Below are positions 8,475 to 17,282 of a DNA stretch of 64,000 nt, one piece after another. The translations under genes were made by a program, and so were the position numbers. Position 1 is the first letter of the stretch. Each line of letters opens with the position of its first letter. The stretch comes from Actinomycetota bacterium. GTDB lineage: Bacteria > Actinomycetota > Actinomycetes > Nanopelagicales > Nanopelagicaceae. Below the pieces are notes generated by a model that had not been told where the DNA came from, did no database searches, and saw only the letters and a program-made list of their open reading frames with translations. Location: contig WLPJ01000007.1 of the NCBI GenBank assembly GCA_009698815.1, positions 1-64,000 on the forward strand, written 5' to 3'.

Positions 8475-8977
8475 TGGAAAAGTTCTTATCTATCGCACTT
8501 GTTGTCATCTTCGTAATTTGGTATCTGTCATATTCGGCGACGCGTCTAGACAGGTTGCATCATCGCGTTGAGACCAGTTGGGCGAATTTAGATGGACTAC
8601 TACAGCGACGGGCGGCGGTTGCACTTGAGATTGCCAAAAGTGACATTGCAGATCCAGCATCTGCTTTACTTTTAACGGCCGCCGCTCATCAGGCAAGAGA
8701 TGCGCAGATGCAGACGCGCTCTCAAGCGGAAAGTGGTTTATCGGGAGCGCTCGGTCTTTTACTAAATGACGGTCATCTCGTGGATGGTTCTATCGAAAAA
8801 GATTTATTACGCGAACTCTCGGAGTTAACTGACAAGATTCGTGTAGCAATTGCAATGCACGTAGATGCAGTCACTCGCACTCAAATGGTGCGCAAGAAGC
8901 CTGTTTTTAGAATATTCCGACTTGCAGGTAGCGCGCCACTGCCAGTGACATACGAATTCGAAGCCGATGTCCTTTAA
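8474..8977 (+). CDS. LemA-like membrane-anchored protein
   Basis: A 167-residue protein with one N-terminal membrane helix (about residues 4-20) and a helical body beginning RVETSWANLDGLLQRRAAV, which resembles the start of the LemA family. No catalytic motif is visible. The TAATG junction with pimA fixes the start at 8474. Mycobacteria carry a membrane protein just after pimA, so the position may be conserved, but function is unknown. Confidence 0.65.
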   Translation: MEKFLSIALVVIFVIWYLSYSATRLDRLHHRVETSWANLDGLLQRRAAVALEIAKSDIADPASALLLTAAAHQARDAQMQTRSQAESGLSGALGLLLNDGHLVDGSIEKDLLRELSELTDKIRVAIAMHVDAVTRTQMVRKKPVFRIFRLAGSAPLPVTYEFEADVL

Positions 8978-10022
8978 AAAGCTAGTACTGGCTATAGTTG
9001 GTTTTGTTTTGATAGCAGTTGTGACCGGAGCTGTATTTGGTTTTGCCGGAATTAAAGATATTGGGCAGGTGATAACGAAAGTTGTGAAAGAGGAAAGTCG
9101 AAATTCAATCAGTGGTCGCAATGGTAGCGATGGACCGATTTTGGTGGTCAAGATTGATGACACTCCTGCTGCGCATCCGCAAGTGGGGCTAGAAGATGCC
9201 GACGTTGTCTATATCGAACAAGTAGAAGGTGGATTGACGCGTCTTGCTGCGGTATTTTCCTCGAAGATTCCAGATGTTATAGGCCCAGTGCGCAGTGCGC
9301 GAATTTCGGATATCGAACTACTTGAACAATTTGGCCGCGTTGCATTTGCCTACAGTGGCGCACAGAGCAAACTCTTGCCCGTTATAGCAGAAGCGAATTT
9401 AGAAAATCTTGGGGCGCAAAGGCAAGGCCGCGATATCTACGCCAATGATCTAGCAAGAATGGCACCAACTGCGATGATGCTGCAAGCGAAAACGCTAATG
9501 AGCAAAGTTGCCGAACAGGGAAGTGCTATCGCGATTTCCAAAAATATTGGTTGGAACTTTGGCGATATTCCAGAAACTGGAACAGTGATTAGTTCAGTTA
9601 AAGTTTCTTGGCCAGCAAGCTCTTATGACATAGCTTGGTCACAATTGGAGAAACGCTGGTTGTTGTCCAACCGTGGATTGCCGGATTTGGCGGCATCCGG
9701 AATTCATTTAGGTCCGACCACCTTTGTTATTCAATTGGTTTCAATAACTCCATCTGAATATTTCGACAAAGTTGGTGGAGTCACACCATTTTCTGCCACC
9801 GTCGGAAGTGGAAAAGGTTTTATTTTGCGCGATGGGCTAGCAATTGCAGCGCTCTGGAATCGTCCAACTGCCGAAGTGGGTACTTCATGGACTTTGCCAA
9901 CTGGTGAAGAAATTCTCTTCGCTCCAGGTCAAATCTGGGTGGCACTTACCGATAAGCAGCCTGTATTTACGCCCGTAAGTACGTCAAATATTGCAGATGC
10001 GCTAACCAAGGGTTCAAAGTAG
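8967..10022 (+). CDS. DUF3048-family membrane-anchored protein
   Basis: 351 residues: an N-terminal hydrophobic anchor (about 5-30) followed by an extracytoplasmic domain with the DUF3048 pattern: ILVVKIDD, DADVVYIEQVEGGLTRL, IGPVRSARISDIE. YerB of Bacillus belongs to this family; the biochemical role is not known. The ATG overlaps the end of the LemA-like gene by 11 bases, so the two are probably translated together and close the PIM operon. Confidence 0.8.
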   Translation: MSFKKLVLAIVGFVLIAVVTGAVFGFAGIKDIGQVITKVVKEESRNSISGRNGSDGPILVVKIDDTPAAHPQVGLEDADVVYIEQVEGGLTRLAAVFSSKIPDVIGPVRSARISDIELLEQFGRVAFAYSGAQSKLLPVIAEANLENLGAQRQGRDIYANDLARMAPTAMMLQAKTLMSKVAEQGSAIAISKNIGWNFGDIPETGTVISSVKVSWPASSYDIAWSQLEKRWLLSNRGLPDLAASGIHLGPTTFVIQLVSITPSEYFDKVGGVTPFSATVGSGKGFILRDGLAIAALWNRPTAEVGTSWTLPTGEEILFAPGQIWVALTDKQPVFTPVSTSNIADALTKGSK

Positions 10023-10040
10023 TATTGGTTCACTAAAGAT

Positions 10041-10058
10041 CCAGTAAAGACTTACTGG
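10041..10058. repeat. inverted repeat upstream of pdxS
   Basis: CCAGTAA and TTACTGG form a perfect 7-bp inverted repeat with a 4-base AGAC loop. There is no T-run after it, so it could be a weak terminator for the preceding gene or an operator for pdxS. A TATAAG -10-like element follows at 10064-10069. Confidence 0.4.
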
Positions 10059-10092
10059 AAAATTATAAGAATTTTCACTAAGGGAGTTGTAA

Positions 10093-10980
10093 ATGTCAGA
10101 GGCAGTCGGCACAGCACGCGTTAAGCGCGGTATGGCAGAAATGCTCAAGGGTGGCGTCATCATGGATGTCGTAAACGCTGAGCAAGCCAAGATCGCCCAA
10201 GACGCTGGTGCATGTGCAGTCATGGCTTTGGAACGTGTGCCCGCAGATATTCGTGCCCAAGGCGGAGTCGCACGCATGTCTGATCCTGACATGATCGACA
10301 AGATTAAGGCCGCAGTCACCATTCCGGTGATGGCAAAAGCGCGCATTGGCCACTTTGTAGAAGCCCGCATTCTCGAAGCGCTCGGCGTTGACTACATTGA
10401 CGAATCAGAAGTTTTAACTCCTGCAGATTTTGAAAACCATATTGATAAATGGGATTACAAAGTTCCCTTTGTTTGTGGTGCAACAAATCTTGGTGAAGCG
10501 CTGCGTCGCATCAATGAAGGGGCGGCAATGATTCGCTCTAAGGGTGAGGCCGGCACAGGCGATGTTTCAAATGCGATGATGCATATGCGCAAAATTGGCG
10601 GGGAAATCCGCCGCCTTTCATCTATGCGCGAAGATGAACTCTATGTTGCAGCCAAGGAACTTCAGGCGCCATATGCACTAGTTAAGGAAGTTGCCGAAAC
10701 CGGAAAACTTCCAGTTGTTCTATTCACTGCTGGTGGAATTGCAACACCCGCAGATGCGGCACTGATGATGCAGATGGGCGCCGACGGTGTCTTTATCGGC
10801 TCAGGTATTTTCAAATCAGGCGATCCAGCAGCACGTGCCTTGGCTTGTGTTAAGGCGACAACTTTCTTCGATGATGCCAAAGTGGTGGCTGATGCATCTC
10901 GCGGTTTAGGTGAAGCAATGGTCGGTATAAATGTTGCAGATTTGCCAGCACCGCACCGTTTAGCCGAACGCGGCTGGTAG
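10093..10980 (+). CDS. pdxS: pyridoxal 5'-phosphate synthase lyase subunit
   Basis: Builds PLP from ribose 5-phosphate, glyceraldehyde 3-phosphate and ammonia supplied by PdxT. The 295-residue barrel shows the catalytic lysine 82 in [13 protein letters not shown], the second lysine region [12 protein letters not shown], and [26 protein letters not shown] ribosome site precedes the ATG. pdxT follows 13 bases later. Confidence 0.97.
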   Translation: MSEAVGTARVKRGMAEMLKGGVIMDVVNAEQAKIAQDAGACAVMALERVPADIRAQGGVARMSDPDMIDKIKAAVTIPVMAKARIGHFVEARILEALGVDYIDESEVLTPADFENHIDKWDYKVPFVCGATNLGEALRRINEGAAMIRSKGEAGTGDVSNAMMHMRKIGGEIRRLSSMREDELYVAAKELQAPYALVKEVAETGKLPVVLFTAGGIATPADAALMMQMGADGVFIGSGIFKSGDPAARALACVKATTFFDDAKVVADASRGLGEAMVGINVADLPAPHRLAERGW

Positions 10981-10993
10981 TTCGCTAACTGCA

Positions 10994-11587
10994 ATGAAGA
11001 TAGGTGTTCTGGCGCTGCAAGGCGATTTCCGTGAGCACCTATTGGCTGCTAAACAAGCAGGGCATGCGGGTCTAACTGTTAGACGAAGTGAAGAGCTAGC
11101 CGAAGTTGATGCGCTAATACTTCCCGGTGGTGAATCAACCACGATCGCACAATTGGCGCGTACCTTTGATCTATTTATAGATATAAAAAAACGCATCGCA
11201 GATGGCATGCCGGTTTATGGTTCATGCGCCGGAATGATTCTCTTAGCTGATCGTATTGTCGACGGCGCCAATGGACAGGAAACCTTCGGCGGTCTTGACA
11301 TGACTGTGCGCCGCAACGCCTTTGGGCGCCAGGTTGACTCTTTTGAAAGTGATTTAAACTTTGATGGCGCCCAAATGCACGCGGTATTCATCCGCGCGCC
11401 ATGGGTAGAAGAGTTATCAGATTCAGTACAGGTACTTTCTGATGTTATGGCCGCCGACGGCAAGCGCCACCCTGTGGCAGTTCGCCAAGGCGCTCTTTTT
11501 GCCACCTCTTTCCATCCGGAATTAACCACAGATTTACGCGTACATCGTTACTTCTTTGATCAAGTGTGTGCTGGCGCGATAAAGTAA
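10994..11587 (+). CDS. pdxT: pyridoxal 5'-phosphate synthase glutaminase subunit
   Basis: Class I glutamine amidotransferase that supplies ammonia to PdxS. Catalytic triad residues are visible: C78 in YGSCAGM and H172/E174 in [13 protein letters not shown] at 44-50 forms the oxyanion region. 197 residues, normal length. Probably co-transcribed with pdxS. Confidence 0.96.
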   Translation: MKIGVLALQGDFREHLLAAKQAGHAGLTVRRSEELAEVDALILPGGESTTIAQLARTFDLFIDIKKRIADGMPVYGSCAGMILLADRIVDGANGQETFGGLDMTVRRNAFGRQVDSFESDLNFDGAQMHAVFIRAPWVEELSDSVQVLSDVMAADGKRHPVAVRQGALFATSFHPELTTDLRVHRYFFDQVCAGAIK

Positions 11588-11628
11588 CGACATTAAATTC
11601 GGGATTTAAACTGATTGAGGTGTTCTAA

Positions 11629-12381
11629 ATGTCAGGCCATTCCAAATGGGCAACGACAAAGCATAAGAAGGCGGTCATCGACGGTCGTCGCGCGAAGAAT
11701 TTCGCAAAGCTAATTAAGGCCATCGAAGTAGCGGCGCGCAATGGTGGAGCCGATGTTGATGGCAACCCAACACTTTTCGATGCAATCGCTAAGGCAAAGA
11801 AGAATTCCATGCCAGCGGATAATATCGATCGCGCAGTAAAGCGTGGTGCTGGCCTCGAATCTGGCGGCGCTGATTGGCAAACAATTATGTATGAAGGCTA
11901 TGGACCAAATGGTGTTGCGATAATGATCGAATGTCTATCTGATAATCGCAATCGCGCGGCATCTGAAGTTCGCGTTGCTGTAACTCGCAATGGTGGCTCG
12001 ATGGCAGATCCTGGATCAGTTTCATATCTCTTTAATCGCAAAGGCGTAATCATCGTAAGTAAAGATGGCGGAGTAACCGAAGAGAAGGTTCTGGAAGCAG
12101 TTCTTGAAGCTGGCGCTGAAGAAGTTAATGATTTAGGCGAATCATTTGAAGTAGTTTGCGAAGCCAGCGATCTGGTCGCAGCCCGCACTGCCCTGCAATC
12201 AGCTGGTGTCGATTATGAATCTGCTGATTCGTCATTCTTGCCTTCGATGAGTATTCCGCTAGATGCCGAAGGCGCCACAAAGGTCTTCGAATTAATTGAT
12301 GCAATTGAGGAGTTAGACGATGTTCAGAACGTCTACAGTAATTTCGATGTATCTGATGAAGTTATGGCGAGCCTTTCCTAG
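11629..12381 (+). CDS. yebC: YebC/TACO1-family protein
   Basis: 250-residue member of the YebC/PmpR family, starting [15 protein letters not shown] and holding [15 protein letters not shown]. Family members have been described as transcription regulators and, for YebC2/TACO1, as factors easing translation of proline stretches; which applies here is open. It stands just before ruvC as in many bacteria. A GAGG element at 11617-11620 serves as the ribosome site. Confidence 0.93.
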   Translation: MSGHSKWATTKHKKAVIDGRRAKNFAKLIKAIEVAARNGGADVDGNPTLFDAIAKAKKNSMPADNIDRAVKRGAGLESGGADWQTIMYEGYGPNGVAIMIECLSDNRNRAASEVRVAVTRNGGSMADPGSVSYLFNRKGVIIVSKDGGVTEEKVLEAVLEAGAEEVNDLGESFEVVCEASDLVAARTALQSAGVDYESADSSFLPSMSIPLDAEGATKVFELIDAIEELDDVQNVYSNFDVSDEVMASLS

Positions 12382-12400
12382 GCGCAAGTACTCCACGTCA

Positions 12401-12414
12401 TAGGCTTTGAAGTT
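12401..12414 (+). promoter_or_regulatory. leaderless-type -10 box of ruvC
   Basis: TAGGCT at 12401-12406, 8 bases before the ruvC ATG; no Shine-Dalgarno sequence. Confidence 0.45.
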
Positions 12415-12969
12415 ATGAGCCAACAACTAATTCGCGTGCTGGGAGTAGACCCAGGTTTGACGCGTTGTGGTGTCGGCGTAATTAGTGGAGCACCAGGTAA
12501 ACCGCTTCAGTTGGTTGGCGTCGGTGTGATTTTGACGCCCAGTACAACGGCCCTTGAACTCAGACTTCTTCAATTAGAGCGCGAGTTAACGCAATGGGTG
12601 GAACTTCATAAGCCAGATGTCATCGCCGTGGAACGTGTTTTTGCGCAACATAATGTTCGCACCGTGATGGGAACTGGCCAGGCAGCGGGTATTGCCTTAT
12701 TAGTTGCTGCGCGCGCCGGAATTCCGGTCGCAATGCACACTCCAAGTGAAGTTAAGGCTGCAGTCACGGGATCGGGTCGCGCAAATAAAGTGCAGGTAGC
12801 AGAGATGGTTAAGCGGCTACTTTCTCTGAAAGAGATTCCTAAGCCGGTTGACAGTACGGATGCACTCGCTCTAGCTATCTGTCATATTTGGCGTGGTTCA
12901 GGCGATACTAAATTAGCAATGGCAGTTGCCGCAGAAAAATCTCGGTTAGCTAAGTTGGTTGGTAAATGA
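12415..12969 (+). CDS. ruvC: Holliday junction resolvase RuvC
   Basis: Dimeric endonuclease cutting Holliday junctions with RuvAB. The acidic active site is visible: D12 in [10 protein letters not shown], the glutamate in [11 protein letters not shown], and the C-terminal [12 protein letters not shown]. 184 residues. The stop overlaps the ruvA start by 4 bases. Confidence 0.96.
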   Translation: MSQQLIRVLGVDPGLTRCGVGVISGAPGKPLQLVGVGVILTPSTTALELRLLQLERELTQWVELHKPDVIAVERVFAQHNVRTVMGTGQAAGIALLVAARAGIPVAMHTPSEVKAAVTGSGRANKVQVAEMVKRLLSLKEIPKPVDSTDALALAICHIWRGSGDTKLAMAVAAEKSRLAKLVGK

Positions 12970-13571
12970 TCTCTTTAATTAATGGCACGGTGCGCTTCCT
13001 TGCGATTGATCGCGCTGTCGTTGAAGTTGGGGGAGTCGGCCTGGCAATTTCGATAACTCCTGCGACGAGCGCCTCGCTAAATATAGGTGCGCCCGCGCAA
13101 TTTTTTACATCCCTGGTTGTGCGCGAAGATTCGCTAACGCTCTACGGTTTCTTAGATGATGACGTCAAGGCACTTTTTGAGTTAGTGCAAACAGTCAGTG
13201 GGATCGGTCCCAAGGTCGCACTTTCACTTGTGGCGGCCCTATCTCCGGGCCAATTAGGTATTGCAATTGCGCAAGAGAACATTGCAGCAATTGAAAAGGT
13301 GCCGGGTATCGGGCGAAAAGGCGCGCAACGTTTAATCTTGGAATTAAAAGGCAAGCTCTCTGATTTTGGCACATCACATAAAATTGCACATCATCAACCT
13401 GCTTGGCGCGAGCAGTTGGCTAGCGCCCTGATTTCTCTTGGCTTTAGCGCAAAAGAATCTGATAACGCAATTACAACAGTGGTTAGTCAGATCGCTGAAG
13501 AAGGTAGCGATGCAAATACCACCGATTTATCTGATTTGTTAAAGCGTGCCCTGCAGAAGGGTGGGCGCTAA
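12966..13571 (+). CDS. ruvA: Holliday junction branch migration protein RuvA
   Basis: DNA-binding subunit that loads RuvB on Holliday junctions. 201 residues with the N-terminal OB fold ([12 protein letters not shown]), two helix-hairpin-helix segments around [12 protein letters not shown] and [13 protein letters not shown], and a C-terminal RuvB-binding domain. It overlaps ruvC and lies 2 bases from ruvB. Confidence 0.96.
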   Translation: MISLINGTVRFLAIDRAVVEVGGVGLAISITPATSASLNIGAPAQFFTSLVVREDSLTLYGFLDDDVKALFELVQTVSGIGPKVALSLVAALSPGQLGIAIAQENIAAIEKVPGIGRKGAQRLILELKGKLSDFGTSHKIAHHQPAWREQLASALISLGFSAKESDNAITTVVSQIAEEGSDANTTDLSDLLKRALQKGGR

Positions 13572-13573
13572 CG

Positions 13574-14626
13574 ATGAGCGATGATCGTTTAGTTACTCCA
13601 GAATTTATTAGTGATGATTCAGCTGCCGAGCACGCCCTTCGCCCTAAAACGCTCGCTGAATTTATCGGTCAAAAAAGAGTTTGTGATCAGATTGATGTTC
13701 TGTTAACCGCGGCCAGACAGCGCAATTCTGCCGCCGATCATATTCTTCTTTCAGGCCCGCCCGGATTGGGAAAGACAACTTTGGCGCTGATTTTGGCAAG
13801 TGAAATGCAGACTCCGATTCGTATCACCAGCGGACCAGCGATTACTCATGCAGGGGATCTGGCCGCAATACTTTCATCACTTGTCGAAGGGGAAATTTTA
13901 TTTCTTGACGAAATTCATCGCCTGCCAAGGCCAGCTGAAGAACTTTTATATTTGGCGATGGAGGATTTTCGAGTAGATGTTGTCGTAGGCAAAGGCCCTG
14001 GTGCGACGGCGATTCCATTGCAATTACCACGCTTTACCTTAATTGGCGCAACTACCCGTGCCGGTTTATTACCGAGCCCGCTACGTGATCGCTTCGGGTT
14101 CACCGCGCATTTAGATTTCTACGAAGAAGCTGAATTGCAAGAAGTCATTCGCCGCAGCGCAGCGCTTTTACAGTTGAAAATTGATGGCAAGGCTGTTGAA
14201 GAAGTAGCTGGCCGCTCCCGCGGAACGCCGCGTATTGCCAATCGCTTGTTACGTCGAGTCCGTGATTATGCGCAAGTTCGATCTGGTGCCAAGGGTGCCA
14301 ACCATTTGACGCATGAGGACGCAATGTTGGCACTTGAAATGTATGAGGTTGATGAGAAGGGTCTTGATCGTCTCGATCGCTCAGTATTAGTTGCCTTAAT
14401 CGAACGATTTAACGGTGGCCCAGTTGGTCTTTCAACGCTAGCAATTGCAGTTGGGGAAGAGACCGAAACTGTAGAATCAGTTGCTGAACCGTTTCTGGTC
14501 CGCAATGGATTTATGGCCAGAACACCGCGCGGGCGCATCGCAACAGCGCAAGGTTGGGCCCACGTGGGACGAACACCACCTGCCGGGGCTGCGACGCTTT
14601 TCGACACGCCCGCTCTTGACGCCTAG
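13574..14626 (+). CDS. ruvB: Holliday junction branch migration ATPase RuvB
   Basis: AAA+ motor of branch migration. Walker [11 protein letters not shown], Walker [11 protein letters not shown], sensor region [10 protein letters not shown] and arginine finger context LRDRFG are present in 350 residues, with a winged-helix C-terminus. Last gene of ruvCAB; secD follows 11 bases later, with no yajC between them. Confidence 0.97.
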   Translation: MSDDRLVTPEFISDDSAAEHALRPKTLAEFIGQKRVCDQIDVLLTAARQRNSAADHILLSGPPGLGKTTLALILASEMQTPIRITSGPAITHAGDLAAILSSLVEGEILFLDEIHRLPRPAEELLYLAMEDFRVDVVVGKGPGATAIPLQLPRFTLIGATTRAGLLPSPLRDRFGFTAHLDFYEEAELQEVIRRSAALLQLKIDGKAVEEVAGRSRGTPRIANRLLRRVRDYAQVRSGAKGANHLTHEDAMLALEMYEVDEKGLDRLDRSVLVALIERFNGGPVGLSTLAIAVGEETETVESVAEPFLVRNGFMARTPRGRIATAQGWAHVGRTPPAGAATLFDTPALDA

Positions 14627-14637
14627 ACTCTGCTCCT
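14601..14637 (+). promoter_or_regulatory. secD promoter, leaderless type
   Basis: TCGACA at 14601-14606 (5 of 6 matches to the -35 consensus), a 17-base spacer and TAGACT at 14624-14629, 8 bases before the secD ATG. The best two-box promoter of the leaderless class here; it lies in the end of ruvB. Confidence 0.55.
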
Positions 14638-16167
14638 ATGTCCACACCAAATAAAACTGTGAAGAGCCCTGCCCGCTCTGGCCGCTCCCTCGTGATCTTG
14701 GCGGTGATCCTGCTCGGATTAATCGTTACCGCATTTGTTCAAGGCGCTTCAGCTGTTCGCCTTGGTCTCGATCTGCGCGGAGGCACCAGCGTGACGCTGC
14801 AACCTCGCGCATCTAATGATGCCAACAAGATCACATCTGAGGCGGTAGACCAGGCTGTAACAATTATTCGCCAACGTGTTAACTCACTTGGTGTGGCTGA
14901 AAGTGAAGTAACCTCGCAAGGCAGCGGAACAAATCGTCAAATTGTAATTTCAGTTCCTGGAGATAGTGGACGTCGCGTTGTTGATCTAGTTGGTCAGACC
15001 GCCGAACTTCGCTTCCGCCAGGTTCTTGCCGAAAGTGCCGGGACCCCAACACCTGCAGACACAGCTACTGCAGCAACACCTGCTGATGGAGTTGCCGCAG
15101 ATATCAATTCTCGTTTTGCCGCACTTGATTGCACCAACCCAGCTAATCGTGAAGGAACTGGCGCTGATAGCCCAGCCGACACAATTGTTTCTTGTTCTCG
15201 CGAAGGCGGGGCTAAATACATTCTCGGACCTGCCGAAGTTCTTGGTCAGCAAGTATCTGAAGCATCCGCCGGTATGGATCCTGCGCAAGGGGTTGCCTGG
15301 TTTGTTTCGCTAACTTTTAACGGCGAAGGAACTAAGGCATTTGGTGTGCTAACCAATCGCGTAACAACTCTAGCATCACCGCTAAATCAGGTAGCAATTG
15401 TTCTCGATGGTCTGGTTGTTTCTGCTCCGCGAATTAACGAAGCGATTCCTTCCGGAAATGCACAAATCACTGGCTCGTTTTCTCAAGTTGAAGCGCAAGA
15501 TCTTGCCAACGTTCTTAAGTACGGTGCTCTGCCTTTGGCATTTGACCGTGGTGAAGTTCAGCAGGTTTCACCTACTTTGGGCGCCGATCAATTAAATGCG
15601 GGTCTGCTCGCTGGTTTCCTTGGGCTTGGACTCGTAGTTATTTACTCACTTCTTTACTACCGTGGTCTTGGTTTTGTAACTGTTGGCTCACTGGCTATTG
15701 CCGGTGGATTGGTTTACCTACTCTTCCTAGTACTTGGAGCGTTAATCGGATTCACTCTTACTCTGGCTGGAATTGCTGGAGCGATTGTGGCGATCGGTGT
15801 AACGGCCGACTCATTCATCGTCTTCTTCGAACGTATTCGCGATGAAGCGCGTGAAGGACGCTCACTACGCTCTGCAGTCGAAACTGGTTGGCTCAAAGCG
15901 CGTCACACTATTTTGGTTGCTGACGCTGTCTCGCTAATCGCAGCCGTTCTGCTGTATTTCTTCGCGGTCGGTGGCGTGCGTGGTTTCGCATTCACACTTG
16001 GTCTCACCACACTAGTTGACCTTCTCGTGGTCTTCCTATTTACAAAGCCAATCGTCACAATTTTAGCCGGAGTTAAATTCTTCTCATCCGGTCATCGTCT
16101 CTCCGGCTTGTCACCTAAGAGCATCGGTATGAAACAAACACAATCTGTAGCAACATTGGAGGCGTAA
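14638..16167 (+). CDS. secD: protein translocase subunit SecD
   Basis: Membrane subunit aiding Sec export with the proton gradient. 509 residues: one N-terminal helix, a large extracytoplasmic domain with LGLDLRGGTSVTL and a low-complexity Ala/Thr-rich insert near residues 135-155, then a five-helix block with GVTADSFIVFFERIRDE. secF follows 3 bases later. Confidence 0.96.
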   Translation: MSTPNKTVKSPARSGRSLVILAVILLGLIVTAFVQGASAVRLGLDLRGGTSVTLQPRASNDANKITSEAVDQAVTIIRQRVNSLGVAESEVTSQGSGTNRQIVISVPGDSGRRVVDLVGQTAELRFRQVLAESAGTPTPADTATAATPADGVAADINSRFAALDCTNPANREGTGADSPADTIVSCSREGGAKYILGPAEVLGQQVSEASAGMDPAQGVAWFVSLTFNGEGTKAFGVLTNRVTTLASPLNQVAIVLDGLVVSAPRINEAIPSGNAQITGSFSQVEAQDLANVLKYGALPLAFDRGEVQQVSPTLGADQLNAGLLAGFLGLGLVVIYSLLYYRGLGFVTVGSLAIAGGLVYLLFLVLGALIGFTLTLAGIAGAIVAIGVTADSFIVFFERIRDEAREGRSLRSAVETGWLKARHTILVADAVSLIAAVLLYFFAVGGVRGFAFTLGLTTLVDLLVVFLFTKPIVTILAGVKFFSSGHRLSGLSPKSIGMKQTQSVATLEA

Positions 16168-16170
16168 GCG

Positions 16171-17238
16171 ATGTCAAAACTTTCCGGTCTTGGTGGTCGT
16201 CTCTACTCTGGTGAAACTTCAGTTGATTTCATTGGCCAGCGTCGTCGTTGGTACTCAATCTCTGCGGTCTTCATCCTTGCCTCGATTGCAGCACTTATCA
16301 TCCAAGGCTTGCATCTCGGCATTGAATTCAAGGGCGGCTCGTCTTACACCGTCAATAAATCAGGGATCAGCGTTGAGCAAGCGCGTGCCTCTGTGGCATC
16401 AGTTGATATTCCGGGCGAAATAATTGTTCAGAAAATCGGCGATTCCAAGATTCGCATCCAAACTGGAGCGCTAACTAGCGCACAATCTAAGGGCGTTGAG
16501 AACGCACTTACTCAAACTTTCGATGTTGCTATTGAATCGATTGATACCCAAATAATTGGACCATCATGGGGTAAAGAAATCACCAAGAAGGCGCTCTATG
16601 GTCTTATTGCATTCTTGATAGTCATCATGCTCTTTTTAGCGATGGCTTTTGAACCCAAAATGGCGATAGCTGCCATCGTTGCCGTAGTTCACGACGTGTT
16701 TATTACAGTTGGAATCTACGCGCTCGTTGGCTTCGACGTTACTCCGGCCACGGTAATTGGTTTCCTAACAATTCTTGGTTATTCACTTTATGACACAGTG
16801 GTTGTATTCGATAAGGTTCGGGAAAATACTAAATCAGTTGCAGCTGTTGGCAAGATGACTTACTCACAGGCGGCAAACTTGGCCGTTAATCAGACAATCG
16901 TTCGATCTGCAAATACATCATTGATCGCACTTCTACCAGTTGGATCTATTCTCTTTGTTGGCGCTGGCTTGCTTGGTGCCGGAACTCTCAAGGATCTCTC
17001 GCTAGCGCTATTTATTGGCCTAGCGGTTGGTACATATTCTTCTATCTTTATTGCTCCTCCATTCTTGGCTTCACTTCGCGAAAAGGAACCTGCGATGCAG
17101 GCGCTGGCTAAGCGCGTGGCATCTCGTGGGGGAGCAAGCGTTGAATCAGTCTCATCTGCAACTGCAGCACGTCCAGCGATAAGCCCAAGTGGTAATCGCG
17201 GTCCTCGCAATCAACCAAAACGCAAGGGTCGCAAGTAA
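16171..17238 (+). CDS. secF: protein translocase subunit SecF
   Basis: Partner of SecD. 355 residues with FKGGSSY near residue 55, six membrane helices, and the YDTVVVFDKVRENT signature. The C-terminus is a basic, Ser/Pro-rich tail ending in RKGRK. Mycobacteria have apt between secF and rel; here rel follows directly. Confidence 0.96.
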   Translation: MSKLSGLGGRLYSGETSVDFIGQRRRWYSISAVFILASIAALIIQGLHLGIEFKGGSSYTVNKSGISVEQARASVASVDIPGEIIVQKIGDSKIRIQTGALTSAQSKGVENALTQTFDVAIESIDTQIIGPSWGKEITKKALYGLIAFLIVIMLFLAMAFEPKMAIAAIVAVVHDVFITVGIYALVGFDVTPATVIGFLTILGYSLYDTVVVFDKVRENTKSVAAVGKMTYSQAANLAVNQTIVRSANTSLIALLPVGSILFVGAGLLGAGTLKDLSLALFIGLAVGTYSSIFIAPPFLASLREKEPAMQALAKRVASRGGASVESVSSATAARPAISPSGNRGPRNQPKRKGRK

Positions 17239-17282
17239 GGCGAATTTATTTGCCACTAGCGCCTGTAAATATTCGATTAGCT

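Noticed and set aside
15040-15100. Ala/Thr-rich low-complexity run in secD, considered as a repeat or frameshift scar.
   Set aside because: The frame is continuous, and variable inserts in the extracytoplasmic domain are usual for actinobacterial SecD.
17250-17282. TTG start extending Rel by 11 residues.
   Set aside because: The following ATG at 17283 begins the normal family N-terminus and the extension has no ribosome site.
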